The notes beneath the pieces are model-generated. The model saw only the letters and a program-made list of their open reading frames with translations. It made no database searches and was not told where the DNA came from. Both the position numbers and the translations under genes were made by a program. This document shows positions 51,173 through 59,766 of a stretch of DNA of 64,000 bases, in pieces. Origin of the DNA: Bacteroidaceae bacterium (GTDB lineage Bacteria > Bacteroidota > Bacteroidia > Bacteroidales > Bacteroidaceae). The stretch is from NCBI GenBank assembly GCA_017464815.1, contig JAFTYI010000008.1, positions 1 to 64,000 of the forward strand, in the 5' to 3' direction. Position 1 is the first letter of the stretch; the number at the start of each line of letters is the position of its first letter.

Positions 51173-51210
51173 AAAGAATCCCTTCTTTTTTTCTTCCGAA
51201 GCGCCGAAGA

Positions 51211-51356
51211 CCCATTTTCCCCCTCGAAAACTCCCATTTTTCCACCCCGAAAAGGGCCTCTCAGAGACACAGGCGGGACACCCTCAGAGACACAGGTGGG
51301 TCTCCGCCCGAGACACAGGTGGGTCTCTGAGCAAGACACAGGTGGGTCTCTGGAGG
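51211..51356. repeat. 22- then 23-bp repeat array
   Basis: CCCATTTT units start at 51211 and 51233. AGACACAGG units start at 51265, 51288, 51311 and 51334, each 23 bp apart. Confidence 0.88.
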
Positions 51357-51411
51357 GCACTCTGCGGGGTCCTTTTTCACCCCCTCCCAACCCCCTCTCA
51401 AACGACATCAA

Positions 51412-51595
51412 GATGTCACCTGTGGAGGGAACTTGATGTCACCTGTGGAGGGAACTTGATGTCACCTGCGAAGGGAACTTGATGTCACCTGCGGAGGGAA
51501 CTTGATGTCACCTGCGGAGGGAACTTGATGTCGTTGAGTGAGACATCTTGATGTCGTCGGGCGGGACATCTTGATGTCATCAAAGCCCCCTTCCG
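51412..51595. repeat. Eight-unit exact 23-bp array
   Basis: GATGTC starts at 51412, 51435, 51458, 51481, 51504, 51527, 51550 and 51573 with no deviation from 23 bp. Middle units read ACTTGATGTCACCTGCGGAG and differ by one or two bases. The outer units are more diverged. Confidence 0.95.
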
Positions 51596-51728
51596 TGACA
51601 CTCTGCAAGCAATATGGGGCAGCGGAATGTTAAAAGATATAGATGTTGCTATACAAATGTGCGGTGAATCCAAAAAAAATGCCGACCTTTGTACCCGATT
51701 AAATCACTAAGGAAGAATCCAACGACCG

Positions 51729-52637
51729 ATGAGTCTCACATTTGACCAACTGATAGGACGCCTGCACGGCCAACACAGCCGCAGGCGCATCGCCGTGGCC
51801 TGTCCCCACGACGAACACACGCTGAACGTCGTGCGCCGCAGCCTCAACGAAGGCATTGCCGACTTTGCACTGGTGACCGACAAAGAGCACTGCCGCGAGG
51901 CCGAAGTCTTGCACGGGCAACACCCACAACGGGTGACCCTCCACATCGCCGACGACACCGTGGAGGCAGCCCGCCAAGCCGTCGCCTTGGTCCACAGGGG
52001 AGAGGCCGACGTGTTGATGAAGGGCACGCTGAACACCGACGTGCTGCTGCGTGCCGTGCTCAACAAGGAGCAAGGCCTGCTGCCACCGGGCAATGTGCTG
52101 AGCCACGTGACCGTGGCCCAACTGCCCACCTACCACAAGCTGCTGCTCTTCTCCGACGCCGCCGTGGTGCCACGTCCGCGCGTGTCGCACTTCGAAGCCA
52201 TGCTGCGCTACGACCTCGAGGTGTGCCACCGGCTGGGCATCGGCGAGCCGCGCGTGGCCCTCATCCATTGCACCGAGAAGATCAACGGCAAGTTCCCCCA
52301 CACACTGGGATACGTCATCTTGAAGGAACGCGCCCGGAAAGGAGCCTACGGCCCCGTGATGATAGACGGCCCCATGGATGCCAAGACCGCCTGTGACCCC
52401 CACAGCGCCGAAGTGAAGGGGCTGGAGTCCGAGGTGGTGGGCGATGCCGACCTGCTCATCTTCCCCAACATCGAGTCGAGCAACACCTTCTACAAGGCCA
52501 TCTCACTCTTCGGCCAAGCCTGCATGGCAGGCATGCTCACCGGCACCACCGCCCCCGTGGTACTCCCCTCGCGGGCCGATTCCGATGACTCAAAGTACTA
52601 CAGCCTCGTACTGGCCTGCACCATGGCAGGTGGATAA
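51729..52637 (+). CDS. ptb: Phosphate butyryltransferase-type acyltransferase
   Basis: This 302-aa protein of the PTA/PTB family converts an acyl-CoA and phosphate to acyl-phosphate. IAVACPHDEHTLNVV opens the first alpha/beta half. ADVLMKGTLNTDVLLRAV and LSHVTVAQLPTYHKLLLFSDAA are conserved. GPMDAKTACDPHSAEVKG with a later ADLLIFPNIESSNTFYKA are PTB signatures. It is paired with a kinase gene 120 nt downstream, and so butyrate, isobutyrate or other branched acyl-CoA are possible substrates. A GACCTTTG sequence at 51683-51690 is a one-mismatch -7 box. An alternative reading is an acetyl-type phosphotransferase, less likely given the kinase. Confidence 0.9.
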   Translation: MSLTFDQLIGRLHGQHSRRRIAVACPHDEHTLNVVRRSLNEGIADFALVTDKEHCREAEVLHGQHPQRVTLHIADDTVEAARQAVALVHRGEADVLMKGTLNTDVLLRAVLNKEQGLLPPGNVLSHVTVAQLPTYHKLLLFSDAAVVPRPRVSHFEAMLRYDLEVCHRLGIGEPRVALIHCTEKINGKFPHTLGYVILKERARKGAYGPVMIDGPMDAKTACDPHSAEVKGLESEVVGDADLLIFPNIESSNTFYKAISLFGQACMAGMLTGTTAPVVLPSRADSDDSKYYSLVLACTMAGG

Positions 52638-52642
52638 CCCCC

Positions 52643-52706
52643 TCCCCCCTATAAGAACTATAAACTCTATAGGAACTATAGGCTCTATAGAAACTATAGC
52701 CACTAT
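52643..52706. repeat. Seven 9-bp tandem units between ptb and buk
   Basis: CTATAAGAA, CTATAAACT, CTATAGGAA, CTATAGGCT, CTATAGAAA and CTATAGCCA (twice) follow one another in an unbroken 9-bp register. This departs from the 22-23 bp length seen elsewhere. Confidence 0.85.
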
Positions 52707-52757
52707 AGCCACTACGCCCCCCACCCCGCCCCAACAAACCCAAAAGAAGAAAGCCCT

Positions 52758-53822
52758 ATGCGAATCCTCGTAATCAACCCCGGCTCCACCTCCACCAAGC
52801 TGGCCGTGTATGAAGACACCGCCTGCGCCTGGATGACAGGAGCCCACCATCCGGCCAAAGACTTGGCCCTGTTTCACCACGTGAACGAACAGTATGCCTA
52901 CCGCCGCGAGTTCATCCTGAACCTGCTGCACAAGGCCGAGATAGAGATTGAGTTCGACGCCGTCATTGCCCGCGGCGGCCTGCTCAAGCCCACCCCCGGA
53001 GGCGTCTATCCCGTGAACGAACAGATGAAGCACGACCTGCTCCACAGCGAACACGAACATGCCTGCAACCTGGGCGCCCTCATTGCCGAGGACATTGCCG
53101 CCCTCTGTGGCTGCCCCGCCTTCATCGCCGACCCCGAAGTGGTGGACGAGCTGCAACCCGTGGCACGCCTCACCGGCATACCCGAGATACAGCGCATCTC
53201 CATCTTCCACGCGCTGAACAGCAAAGCCGTGTCGCGCCGCTATGCCGCCACACTGGGCAAGCGCTACGAAGAGCTGAACATCATCGTGGCACACCTGGGC
53301 GGAGGCATCTCAGTGAGCGCCCACCAGAGGGGACAGGTCATCGACACCAACAATGCCCTCAATGGCGACGGACCCTTCACCCCCGAACGGGCCGGCACCG
53401 TGCCTGCCAACCAACTGGTGGAACTCTGCTTCAGCGGCCGCTACGACGAGCGCCAAGTGAAGAAGATGCTCTGCGGACAAGGCGGACTGGTGGCCCACCT
53501 CGGCAACAACGACATGATTTCCATCGCCGCCAACGCCGAGCAGGGAACCGCCCCCGACAAACTCGTGCTCGACGCCATGCTCTACAACGTGGCCAAGCAC
53601 ATCGGCGCCATGCACGTAGCCCTCGAGGGAAAGACCGACGCCATCATCCTCACCGGCGGCATCATGCACAGCCGCTACTGCTCGAAAGAGCTCCAACGAC
53701 GGGTCGACTACCTTGCCCCCGTCATCCTCATGCCCGGCGAAGACGAGATGGGAGCCTTGGCTGCCAACGCATTGGGAGCACTGAATGGCGAGCTTCCCCT
53801 GCAGACCTACGGAGCCAAGTAA
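52758..53822 (+). CDS. buk: Butyrate kinase
   Basis: This 354-aa ASKHA-fold kinase has ILVINPGSTSTKLAVYED (phosphate-1 loop), IARGGLLKPTPGGVYPVNE, LNIIVAHLGGGISVSAH, GPFTPERAGTVPANQLVEL and AIILTGGIMHS. The layout and length fit butyrate kinase rather than acetate kinase, which is longer. Running towards ATP it would form butyrate or a branched-chain fatty acid from the acyl-phosphate made by Ptb. In Bacteroides the pair is linked to branched-chain or butyrate formation from amino acids, so the true acyl group is open. Confidence 0.93.
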   Translation: MRILVINPGSTSTKLAVYEDTACAWMTGAHHPAKDLALFHHVNEQYAYRREFILNLLHKAEIEIEFDAVIARGGLLKPTPGGVYPVNEQMKHDLLHSEHEHACNLGALIAEDIAALCGCPAFIADPEVVDELQPVARLTGIPEIQRISIFHALNSKAVSRRYAATLGKRYEELNIIVAHLGGGISVSAHQRGQVIDTNNALNGDGPFTPERAGTVPANQLVELCFSGRYDERQVKKMLCGQGGLVAHLGNNDMISIAANAEQGTAPDKLVLDAMLYNVAKHIGAMHVALEGKTDAIILTGGIMHSRYCSKELQRRVDYLAPVILMPGEDEMGALAANALGALNGELPLQTYGAK

Positions 53823-53922
53823 AGAATGAGTGACAGGAGCCATCTCCCCCCACTGAGCACAAAGACAGCTTCCCAAAGGAAAAAAAGTGGGGCAATTGCA
53901 CGCTCATTCAAAAGAAATGTTG

Positions 53923-53930
53923 TAACTTTG
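53923..53930 (+). promoter_or_regulatory. -7 element of the 122-aa protein gene
   Basis: TAACTTTG lies 21 nt before ATG 53952. A TTG at 53896 is 24 bp away, longer than usual. Confidence 0.55.
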
Positions 53931-53951
53931 CGGCTTCTAAGAGAAAAACCA

Positions 53952-54320
53952 ATGAAAAGAAGCCGTTTTTTCCTGATAACCGTCGTTGCGCTGTCCCTGC
54001 TATGCATCTGCATGCAAGGGTGGCAGGCTTGGCAGGTCGACGTGAAGACCAACGCCGTGCTGACACAAGCCACGGTGCCACTGAGCCAACAACCGTTGGA
54101 GGACGAACGGCAGTATGCCGAAAACACACTGTTGTGTGCCCTCTCGGCCGGCGCATACGCCACTCACACCTACAAGTGGGAAGGCACGATAGCAGGCACC
54201 CCGCCTGTCGAAGGATTCACACTTGACCAACTCGCAGGCACAGCACAGGCCTCCCTGTCACTGCCCCCCTCGTCGGACGGACGAAGCATGGTCATCCGCC
54301 TGCATCACCTCATCATTTAG
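53952..54320 (+). CDS. Hypothetical exported protein, 122 aa
   Basis: The protein begins MKRSRFFLITVVALSLLCICM, a signal or membrane anchor, then about 100 soluble residues (QVDVKTNAVLTQATVPLSQQ, CALSAGAYATHTYKWEGTIAG, VIRLHHLII). I do not recognise the family. It has its own -7 element and lies between buk and the nuo operon, with a hairpin behind it. It is GC-rich like its neighbours, so it does not look recently acquired. Confidence 0.6.
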   Translation: MKRSRFFLITVVALSLLCICMQGWQAWQVDVKTNAVLTQATVPLSQQPLEDERQYAENTLLCALSAGAYATHTYKWEGTIAGTPPVEGFTLDQLAGTAQASLSLPPSSDGRSMVIRLHHLII

Positions 54321-54348
54321 CCTGTCATACACCTATTTATCACTGGAA

Positions 54349-54378
54349 GCAGTAGAATGGCTCACCCCACTCTACTGC
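54349..54378 (+). terminator. Weak hairpin before the nuo operon
   Basis: GCAGTAGA pairs with TCTACTGC around a 14-nt loop, with no clear T-run. Confidence 0.4.
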
Positions 54379-54475
54379 CACACCTGTTTGTAGGGATTCA
54401 CCCCACCACCCTGCACCATCAGCAAAAGACTGACAGAAAATCAATCGAATTATACTACACATATAGAAAGGAAAC

Positions 54476-54826
54476 ATGAACTTTACAATGCTTGTGACCG
54501 TCGTCCTGACGGCTATTGCTTTTGTAGCCATCGTGGTGCTGCTGTCGTGGCTCATCTCGCCCCGCTCATACAACGAGCAGAAGATGGAGCCCTATGAGTG
54601 CGGCATCCCCACACGCGGAGGCTCGTGGATGAAGTTCCGCGTGGGCTACTACCTGTTTGCCATCCTCTTCCTGATGTTCGAGGTGGAGACAGTGTTCCTG
54701 TTCCCCTGGGCCGTGGTGACACGTGACCTGGGTGTGGCAGGTCTGATGGGCGTACTGTTCTTCCTGTTCATCTTAATTCTGGGCCTCGCCTACGCCTGGA
54801 GGAAAGGAGCGCTGAGATGGAAGTAA
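54476..54826 (+). CDS. nuoA: NADH-quinone oxidoreductase subunit A
   Basis: A 116-aa membrane subunit with three hydrophobic helices. [24 protein letters not shown] is the conserved loop (the Cys in YECG) and [12 protein letters not shown] the acidic helix. First gene of the operon; its end overlaps nuoB by 10 bp. No consensus -7 box was found before it. Confidence 0.95.
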   Translation: MNFTMLVTVVLTAIAFVAIVVLLSWLISPRSYNEQKMEPYECGIPTRGGSWMKFRVGYYLFAILFLMFEVETVFLFPWAVVTRDLGVAGLMGVLFFLFILILGLAYAWRKGALRWK

Positions 54827-55413
54827 CGAAGAAACCCAAAATCAAATCAATCCCCTACGAGGAGTTCAAGGACAATGAGACCCTGGAGCAGCTGGTGAAG
54901 CAGCTCAACGAGGGCGGCACCAATGTGGTGGTGGGTGTGCTGGACGACCTCATCGACTGGGGACGCAGCAACTCCCTGTGGCCACTGACCTTTGCTACCA
55001 GTTGTTGCGGTATTGAATTCATGGCCGTGTGTGCCGCCCGCTACGACATTGCACGCTTCGGCTTCGAGATTACCCGCAACAGCCCCCGACAGGCCGACGT
55101 CATCCTGGTGAGCGGAACCATCACTCACAAGATGGCCCCCGTACTGCGCCGCCTCTATGAGCAGATGGCCGACCCGAAGTACGTTATCGCCGTGGGCGGA
55201 TGCGCCGTCAGCGGAGGCCCCTTCCGCAAGTCGTACCACGTGGTACAGGGTGTGGACGAAATCCTTCCCGTAGATGTCTACATCCCCGGCTGCCCACCTC
55301 GCCCCGAAGCCTTCCTCTACGGCATGATGCAACTGCAACGCAAGGTGAAGGTGGAGAAGTTCTTCGGCGGAGTGAACAAAACCAAGAAAGAAGGAAAGGA
55401 GGAACAAGCATGA
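54817..55413 (+). CDS. nuoB: NADH-quinone oxidoreductase subunit B
   Basis: This 198-aa peripheral subunit holds iron-sulfur cluster N2. Ligands are Cys63-Cys64 in [17 protein letters not shown], the Cys of [11 protein letters not shown] and the Cys of [28 protein letters not shown] is the conserved region near the quinone end. It starts within nuoA and ends in an ATGA overlap with nuoCD, so the three are translated in a chain. The first 35 residues are a charged extension. Confidence 0.97.
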   Translation: MEVTKKPKIKSIPYEEFKDNETLEQLVKQLNEGGTNVVVGVLDDLIDWGRSNSLWPLTFATSCCGIEFMAVCAARYDIARFGFEITRNSPRQADVILVSGTITHKMAPVLRRLYEQMADPKYVIAVGGCAVSGGPFRKSYHVVQGVDEILPVDVYIPGCPPRPEAFLYGMMQLQRKVKVEKFFGGVNKTKKEGKEEQA

Positions 55414-57005
55414 ATCAAGAGACATTGCACATAGCCTCTGCCGAACTGCTCGCCAAGATGAAGCAGCTCAAGGAGGTGGAGAAGATGGACTATCTGCGCA
55501 GCCTCACCGGTATGGACTGGGGCACTCCCGAAGAGAATGACACACAAGAGACCATGCGCGGATTGGGCGTTGTCTACCACCTGGAGTCAACCTCCACAGG
55601 CAAGCGCATCTGTGTGAAGACTTCGACCCTCGACCGCGAACATCCCCACCTGCCCAGCGTATGCCACCTGTGGAAAGGTGCCGAGCTGCCCGAACGCGAG
55701 GTGTACGACTTCTTTGGCATCATCTTCACCGGACACCCCGACATGCGACGCCTCTTCCTGCGCGAAGACTGGGTAGGTTTCCCGTTCAGGAAGGACAACA
55801 ATCCCGAAGCGGAGAACCCCCTGCGCATGACCAACGAAGAGACCATCGACACTACCTATATATATAAGGAAGAGGCCAACGGCACACTCAGCCGCACGGA
55901 GAGGAAACTGTTTGAAGACGATGAATACGTCATCAACATCGGTCCCCAGCACCCTGCCACCCACGGTGTATTGCGCTTCCGTGCCTCATTGGTGGGCGAG
56001 GAAATCAACAAGATTGACGTCCATTGCGGCTACATTCACCGAGGCATCGAGAAGATGAACGAAAGCCTCACCTACCCCCAGACACTGGCCTTGACCGACC
56101 GACTGGATTACCTGAGCGCCATGCAGAGCCGCCATGCACTGTGCATGTGCATCGAGCAGGCAATGGGTGTGGAGGTGAGCGACCGCGTGAAGGTCATCCG
56201 CACCATCATGGACGAGTTGCAGCGTATCGACTCACACATTCTGTTCTTCGCCTGCCTCTGTCAGGACATGGGTGCCACCACAGCCTTCCTCTATGGCTTC
56301 CGCGACCGCGAGAAGATACTCGACATTCTCGAAGAGACCTGCGGCGGACGCCTCATCATCAACTACAACACCATCGGTGGCGTGCAGGCCGACCTGCACC
56401 CCAACTTCGTGAAACGTGTGAAGGAACTTATTCCCTACCTGCGTAAGAACATCCAGGAGTATCACGACATCTTCACCGGCAACATCATTGCCCAGCAACG
56501 ATTGAAGGGTACGGGTGTGCTGAGTCGCGAGGATGCCATTGCCTTTGGTGCCACGGGTGGTACCGGACGTGCCAGCGGATGGGCGTGCGACGTGCGTAAG
56601 CGTCTGCCCTATGCCGCCTACGACCGTGTGGATTTCAAGGAGATTGTCTACACCGAAGGCGACTGCTTTGCCCGCTACATGGTGCGCTTGGACGAAATCG
56701 AACAGAGCCTCCGCATCATCGAACAGCTCATCGACAACATCCCCGAAGGAAGCATTCAGGAGAAGATGAAACCCATCATCCGCCTGCCGGAGGGAAGCTG
56801 GTACACGGCCGTGGAGAGCAGCCGCGGAGAGTTCGGTGTCTACCTCGAAAGCCGTGGTGACAAGAGCCCCTACCGCCTGCACTACCGTTCGACAGGTCTC
56901 CCCTTGGTAGCCGTGGTGGACTCGCTGACACGCGGTGCAAAGATTGCCGACCTTATCGCCATTGGTGGCACACTGGACTACATCGTGCCGGATATTGACA
57001 GGTAA
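55410..57005 (+). CDS. nuoCD: Fused NADH-quinone oxidoreductase subunit C/D
   Basis: The 531-aa protein joins subunit C (residues about 1-150, with [24 protein letters not shown]) to subunit D (from about 170, with [37 protein letters not shown] and [11 protein letters not shown]). Subunit D lines the quinone pocket together with NuoB and NuoH. C-D fusion is normal in some lineages, including Bacteroidota. ATG 55410 overlaps the nuoB stop. TYIYKEE between the two parts is coded by very AT-rich codons. A hairpin element follows before nuoH. Confidence 0.96.
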   Translation: MNQETLHIASAELLAKMKQLKEVEKMDYLRSLTGMDWGTPEENDTQETMRGLGVVYHLESTSTGKRICVKTSTLDREHPHLPSVCHLWKGAELPEREVYDFFGIIFTGHPDMRRLFLREDWVGFPFRKDNNPEAENPLRMTNEETIDTTYIYKEEANGTLSRTERKLFEDDEYVINIGPQHPATHGVLRFRASLVGEEINKIDVHCGYIHRGIEKMNESLTYPQTLALTDRLDYLSAMQSRHALCMCIEQAMGVEVSDRVKVIRTIMDELQRIDSHILFFACLCQDMGATTAFLYGFRDREKILDILEETCGGRLIINYNTIGGVQADLHPNFVKRVKELIPYLRKNIQEYHDIFTGNIIAQQRLKGTGVLSREDAIAFGATGGTGRASGWACDVRKRLPYAAYDRVDFKEIVYTEGDCFARYMVRLDEIEQSLRIIEQLIDNIPEGSIQEKMKPIIRLPEGSWYTAVESSRGEFGVYLESRGDKSPYRLHYRSTGLPLVAVVDSLTRGAKIADLIAIGGTLDYIVPDIDR

Positions 57006-57152
57006 GGGTCCCTCCCCCTAACCCCTCCCTCTATGGAGGGGAGGAAAGAGACCTTGAGTAATAGAATAAAATGAATAGTGATAATTAACATAAATGATTG
57101 ACAGGACTATCCTCTCTCCCCTCCATAGAGGGAGGGGATGGAGGGAGAGTCT
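57006..57152. repeat. nuo hairpin element copy A
   Basis: Arms with CCCCTCCCTCTATGGAGGGG and its near complement flank an AT-rich core (ATGAATAGTGATAATTAAC). Between nuoCD and nuoH. Confidence 0.9.
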
Positions 57153-57167
57153 GATTGTTTAAAGATT

Positions 57168-58244
57168 ATGTTTGACTTTAGTATTGTAACAAACTGGATA
57201 CACGAGTGGCTGCTCTCCCTCATGCCCGAGGGCTGGGCCATCTTCGTGGAGTGCGTGGCAGTGGGCATAGGCATCATCCTGCTGTATGCCCTGCTGGCCA
57301 TCATACTCATCTTTATGGAGCGCAAGGTGTGCGCTGCATTCCAATGCCGTCTCGGCCCCACCCGCGTGGGGCCTTGGGGCACCATACAGGTCATCTGCGA
57401 CGTACTGAAGATGCTTACCAAAGAAATCTTCACTCCCAAGGGTGTAGACAAAAAGCTCTACAACCTGGCGCCGTATATGATATTGCTTGCCTCGTTCCTG
57501 ACCTTTGCCTGCCTGCCGGTAAGCAAGGGATTGGAGGTGCTCGACTTCAACGTAGGCATCTTCTTCCTGCTGGCCGCATCAAGCATCGGCGTAGTGGGCA
57601 TCCTGTTGGCGGGTTGGAGTTCTAACAACAAATTCTCCATCATCGGCGCCATGCGAAGTGGTGCACAGATTATCAGCTACGAACTGTCTGCCGGTATGGC
57701 CATCCTCACTATGGTGGTGTTGGCCGGCACCATGCAGATTTCCGAAATGGTGAGCGGACAAGCCAGTGGCTGGCTCATCTTCACGGGGCACATTCCGGCA
57801 CTCATTGCCTTCGTCATCTACCTGATTGCTGGCAACGCCGAGTGTAACCGCGGCCCCTTCGACCTGCCCGAGGCAGAGAGCGAGCTGACAGCCGGCTACC
57901 ACACCGAGTACTCAGGCATGGGCTTCGGCTTCTTCTATCTGGCCGAGTACCTCAACCTTTTCATCGTAGCCGCCATCGCTGCCACCGTATTCTTGGGTGG
58001 ATGGATGCCCCTGCACATCCCCGGATTGGACGGTTTCAACACGGTGATGGACTACATTCCCGGCTTCGTGTGGTACTTTGGCAAAGCCTTTTTCGTTGTC
58101 TTCCTTATGATGTGGATGCGCTGGAGTTTCCCCCGTCTGCGAATCGACCAGATTCTGGCTCTCGAATGGAAGTACCTGGTGCCCATCTCCATGGTGAACC
58201 TGTTGCTGATGGCCGTCATCGTGACACTGGGATGGCACTTCTAA
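57168..58244 (+). CDS. nuoH: NADH-quinone oxidoreductase subunit H
   Basis: This 358-aa membrane subunit has eight or nine helices and connects the redox arm to the pump. [23 protein letters not shown] is its signature, followed by [26 protein letters not shown], the charged loop near the quinone site. [16 protein letters not shown] lies near the end. ATG 57168 is chosen; an in-frame ATG at 57138 lies inside the repeat element. Repeat elements stand on both sides of this gene. Confidence 0.96.
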   Translation: MFDFSIVTNWIHEWLLSLMPEGWAIFVECVAVGIGIILLYALLAIILIFMERKVCAAFQCRLGPTRVGPWGTIQVICDVLKMLTKEIFTPKGVDKKLYNLAPYMILLASFLTFACLPVSKGLEVLDFNVGIFFLLAASSIGVVGILLAGWSSNNKFSIIGAMRSGAQIISYELSAGMAILTMVVLAGTMQISEMVSGQASGWLIFTGHIPALIAFVIYLIAGNAECNRGPFDLPEAESELTAGYHTEYSGMGFGFFYLAEYLNLFIVAAIAATVFLGGWMPLHIPGLDGFNTVMDYIPGFVWYFGKAFFVVFLMMWMRWSFPRLRIDQILALEWKYLVPISMVNLLLMAVIVTLGWHF

Positions 58245-58251
58245 AGGAAGG

Positions 58252-58394
58252 AGACCCTCCCCCGCCCCCTCCCTCTATGGAGGGGGGAGGTAAGACTCCA
58301 ATAATAAATAAAATGAATAGTGACAATTAACATAAATGATTGACAGGACTATCCTTTCTCCCCTCCATAGAGGGAGGGGTTTGGGGGTGGGTCT
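58252..58394. repeat. nuo hairpin element copy B
   Basis: Same arms and core (ATGAATAGTGACAATTAAC) as copy A. Between nuoH and nuoI. Confidence 0.9.
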
Positions 58395-58405
58395 GAATAA
58401 CGAAT

Positions 58406-58876
58406 ATGAACAACAATAACTATTTCGGCACGCTCTTCGATGGACTTCGCAGCCTGGGCACAGGCTTGAAGACCACCATGAAGGAGTTCTTCACAAAGAA
58501 GATAACCGAGCAATATCCCGAAAACCGCAAGGAGCTGCACATCTCCGAACGCTTCCGTGGCACACTGACCATGCCACACAACGAAGCAAACGAGCACCAG
58601 TGCATAGCCTGTGGTCTTTGCCAAAACGCTTGCCCCAACGGCACCATCCGTGTAGTGAGCGAAATGGTGGAAACTGAGGACGGCAAGAAGAAAAAGCAAT
58701 TGGTGCGCTACGAGTACAATCTCGGCTCGTGCATCTTCTGCCAGCTGTGTACCAACGCCTGTCCTCACGACGCCATCGCCTTCAGCAACGAGTTTGAAAA
58801 CGCAGTGTTCGACCGCAGCAAACTCATCCTCACACTGAACAAGCCCGGCAGCAAAGTGGCGGCAAAGAAATCATAA
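58406..58876 (+). CDS. nuoI: NADH-quinone oxidoreductase subunit I
   Basis: The 156-aa ferredoxin-like subunit carries two 4Fe-4S motifs, CIACGLCQNACP and CIFCQLCTNACP (clusters N6a and N6b), which pass electrons toward NuoB. The N-terminal helix (GLRSLGTGLKTTMKEFFTKK) lies on the membrane. In this NuoEFG-less complex it is probably the entry point for electrons from ferredoxin or an unknown partner. Confidence 0.97.
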   Translation: MNNNNYFGTLFDGLRSLGTGLKTTMKEFFTKKITEQYPENRKELHISERFRGTLTMPHNEANEHQCIACGLCQNACPNGTIRVVSEMVETEDGKKKKQLVRYEYNLGSCIFCQLCTNACPHDAIAFSNEFENAVFDRSKLILTLNKPGSKVAAKKS

Positions 58877-58906
58877 TTCATCATTAATCATTCAGTATTA
58901 AAAGAC

Positions 58907-59413
58907 ATGACTCTTGAAACAGTAGTATTTTATTTCCTGGCAGCATTCATCGCCGTATGCTCGGTGCTGACGGTGACCACCAACCGCATCATGCGCGCGG
59001 CCACCTGTCTGCTGCTCGTGCTCTTTGGCACGGCGGGCATCTATTTCCTGTTGGGATACACCTTCCTTGGTTCGGTACAGATTATGGTCTATGCCGGAGG
59101 CATTGTGGTGCTCTACGTCTTCTCCATCCTGCTCACCAGCGGACAGGGCGACGTGGCCGAGGGATTGAAGCGCGACAAGTTCCTGGCCGGATTGGCCGCA
59201 GCCATAGCGGGTGCAGGCATCGTGGTATTCATCACGTTGAAGCACAAATTTCTGGCTCCCACCGAACTTCTCCCCACCGAGATAAACATCAAGCTCATCG
59301 GTCAGCAAATGCTCTCCGGCGACAAATATGGTTACCTGCTTCCCTTCGAAGCCGTCAGTGTCCTACTGCTCGCTTGTATTGTAGGAGGCATCCTGATTGC
59401 ACGTAAACGATAA
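58907..59413 (+). CDS. nuoJ: NADH-quinone oxidoreductase subunit J
   Basis: A 168-aa membrane subunit with five helices. The conserved pi-bulge region reads FLGSVQIMVYAGGIVVLYVFSILL. Residues AVSVLLLACIVGGILIARKR form the last helix and tail. It follows nuoI by 30 nt and precedes nuoK by 20 nt. Confidence 0.95.
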   Translation: MTLETVVFYFLAAFIAVCSVLTVTTNRIMRAATCLLLVLFGTAGIYFLLGYTFLGSVQIMVYAGGIVVLYVFSILLTSGQGDVAEGLKRDKFLAGLAAAIAGAGIVVFITLKHKFLAPTELLPTEINIKLIGQQMLSGDKYGYLLPFEAVSVLLLACIVGGILIARKR

Positions 59414-59433
59414 AAAAGAGAGGAGAAAATGAT

Positions 59434-59742
59434 ATGATACACATGGAATATTACCTCATCGTGTCGGCCATCATGTTCTTTGCCGGCATCTATGGTTTCT
59501 TCACACGCAGAAGCACACTGACCATCCTCATCAGCATCGAGCTGATATTGAATGCGACGGACATCAACTTTGCCGTGTTCAACCGCTTCCTCTTCCCAGA
59601 GAGCATGGAGGGTTACTTCTTTGCACTCTTCTCCATCGCCATCTCGGCGGCTGAGACAGCTGTGGCTATTGCCATCATGATTAACATCTACCGCAACATA
59701 CGAAGCATCCAGGTAAACCGCTTGGACGACTTGAAATGGTAA
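59434..59742 (+). CDS. nuoK: NADH-quinone oxidoreductase subunit K
   Basis: A 102-aa membrane subunit with three helices. The two key glutamates are in SIELILNATDINFAVF and ISAAETAVAIAIM. Starts at MIHMEYYLI; the inner ATG (residue 4) is an alternative. nuoL follows after 24 nt. Confidence 0.95.
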   Translation: MIHMEYYLIVSAIMFFAGIYGFFTRRSTLTILISIELILNATDINFAVFNRFLFPESMEGYFFALFSIAISAAETAVAIAIMINIYRNIRSIQVNRLDDLKW

Positions 59743-59766
59743 TTTTAAGATAAGACAAGAACAATT

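Noticed and set aside
57006..57152. nuo hairpins as operon-ending terminators
   Set aside because: No T-run follows the stems and the same operon continues after each; all four lie between genes of one complex.
57138..57167. Earlier nuoH start inside the hairpin element
   Set aside because: The ATG lies in the right arm of the repeat; NuoH homologues begin close to MFDFSIV.
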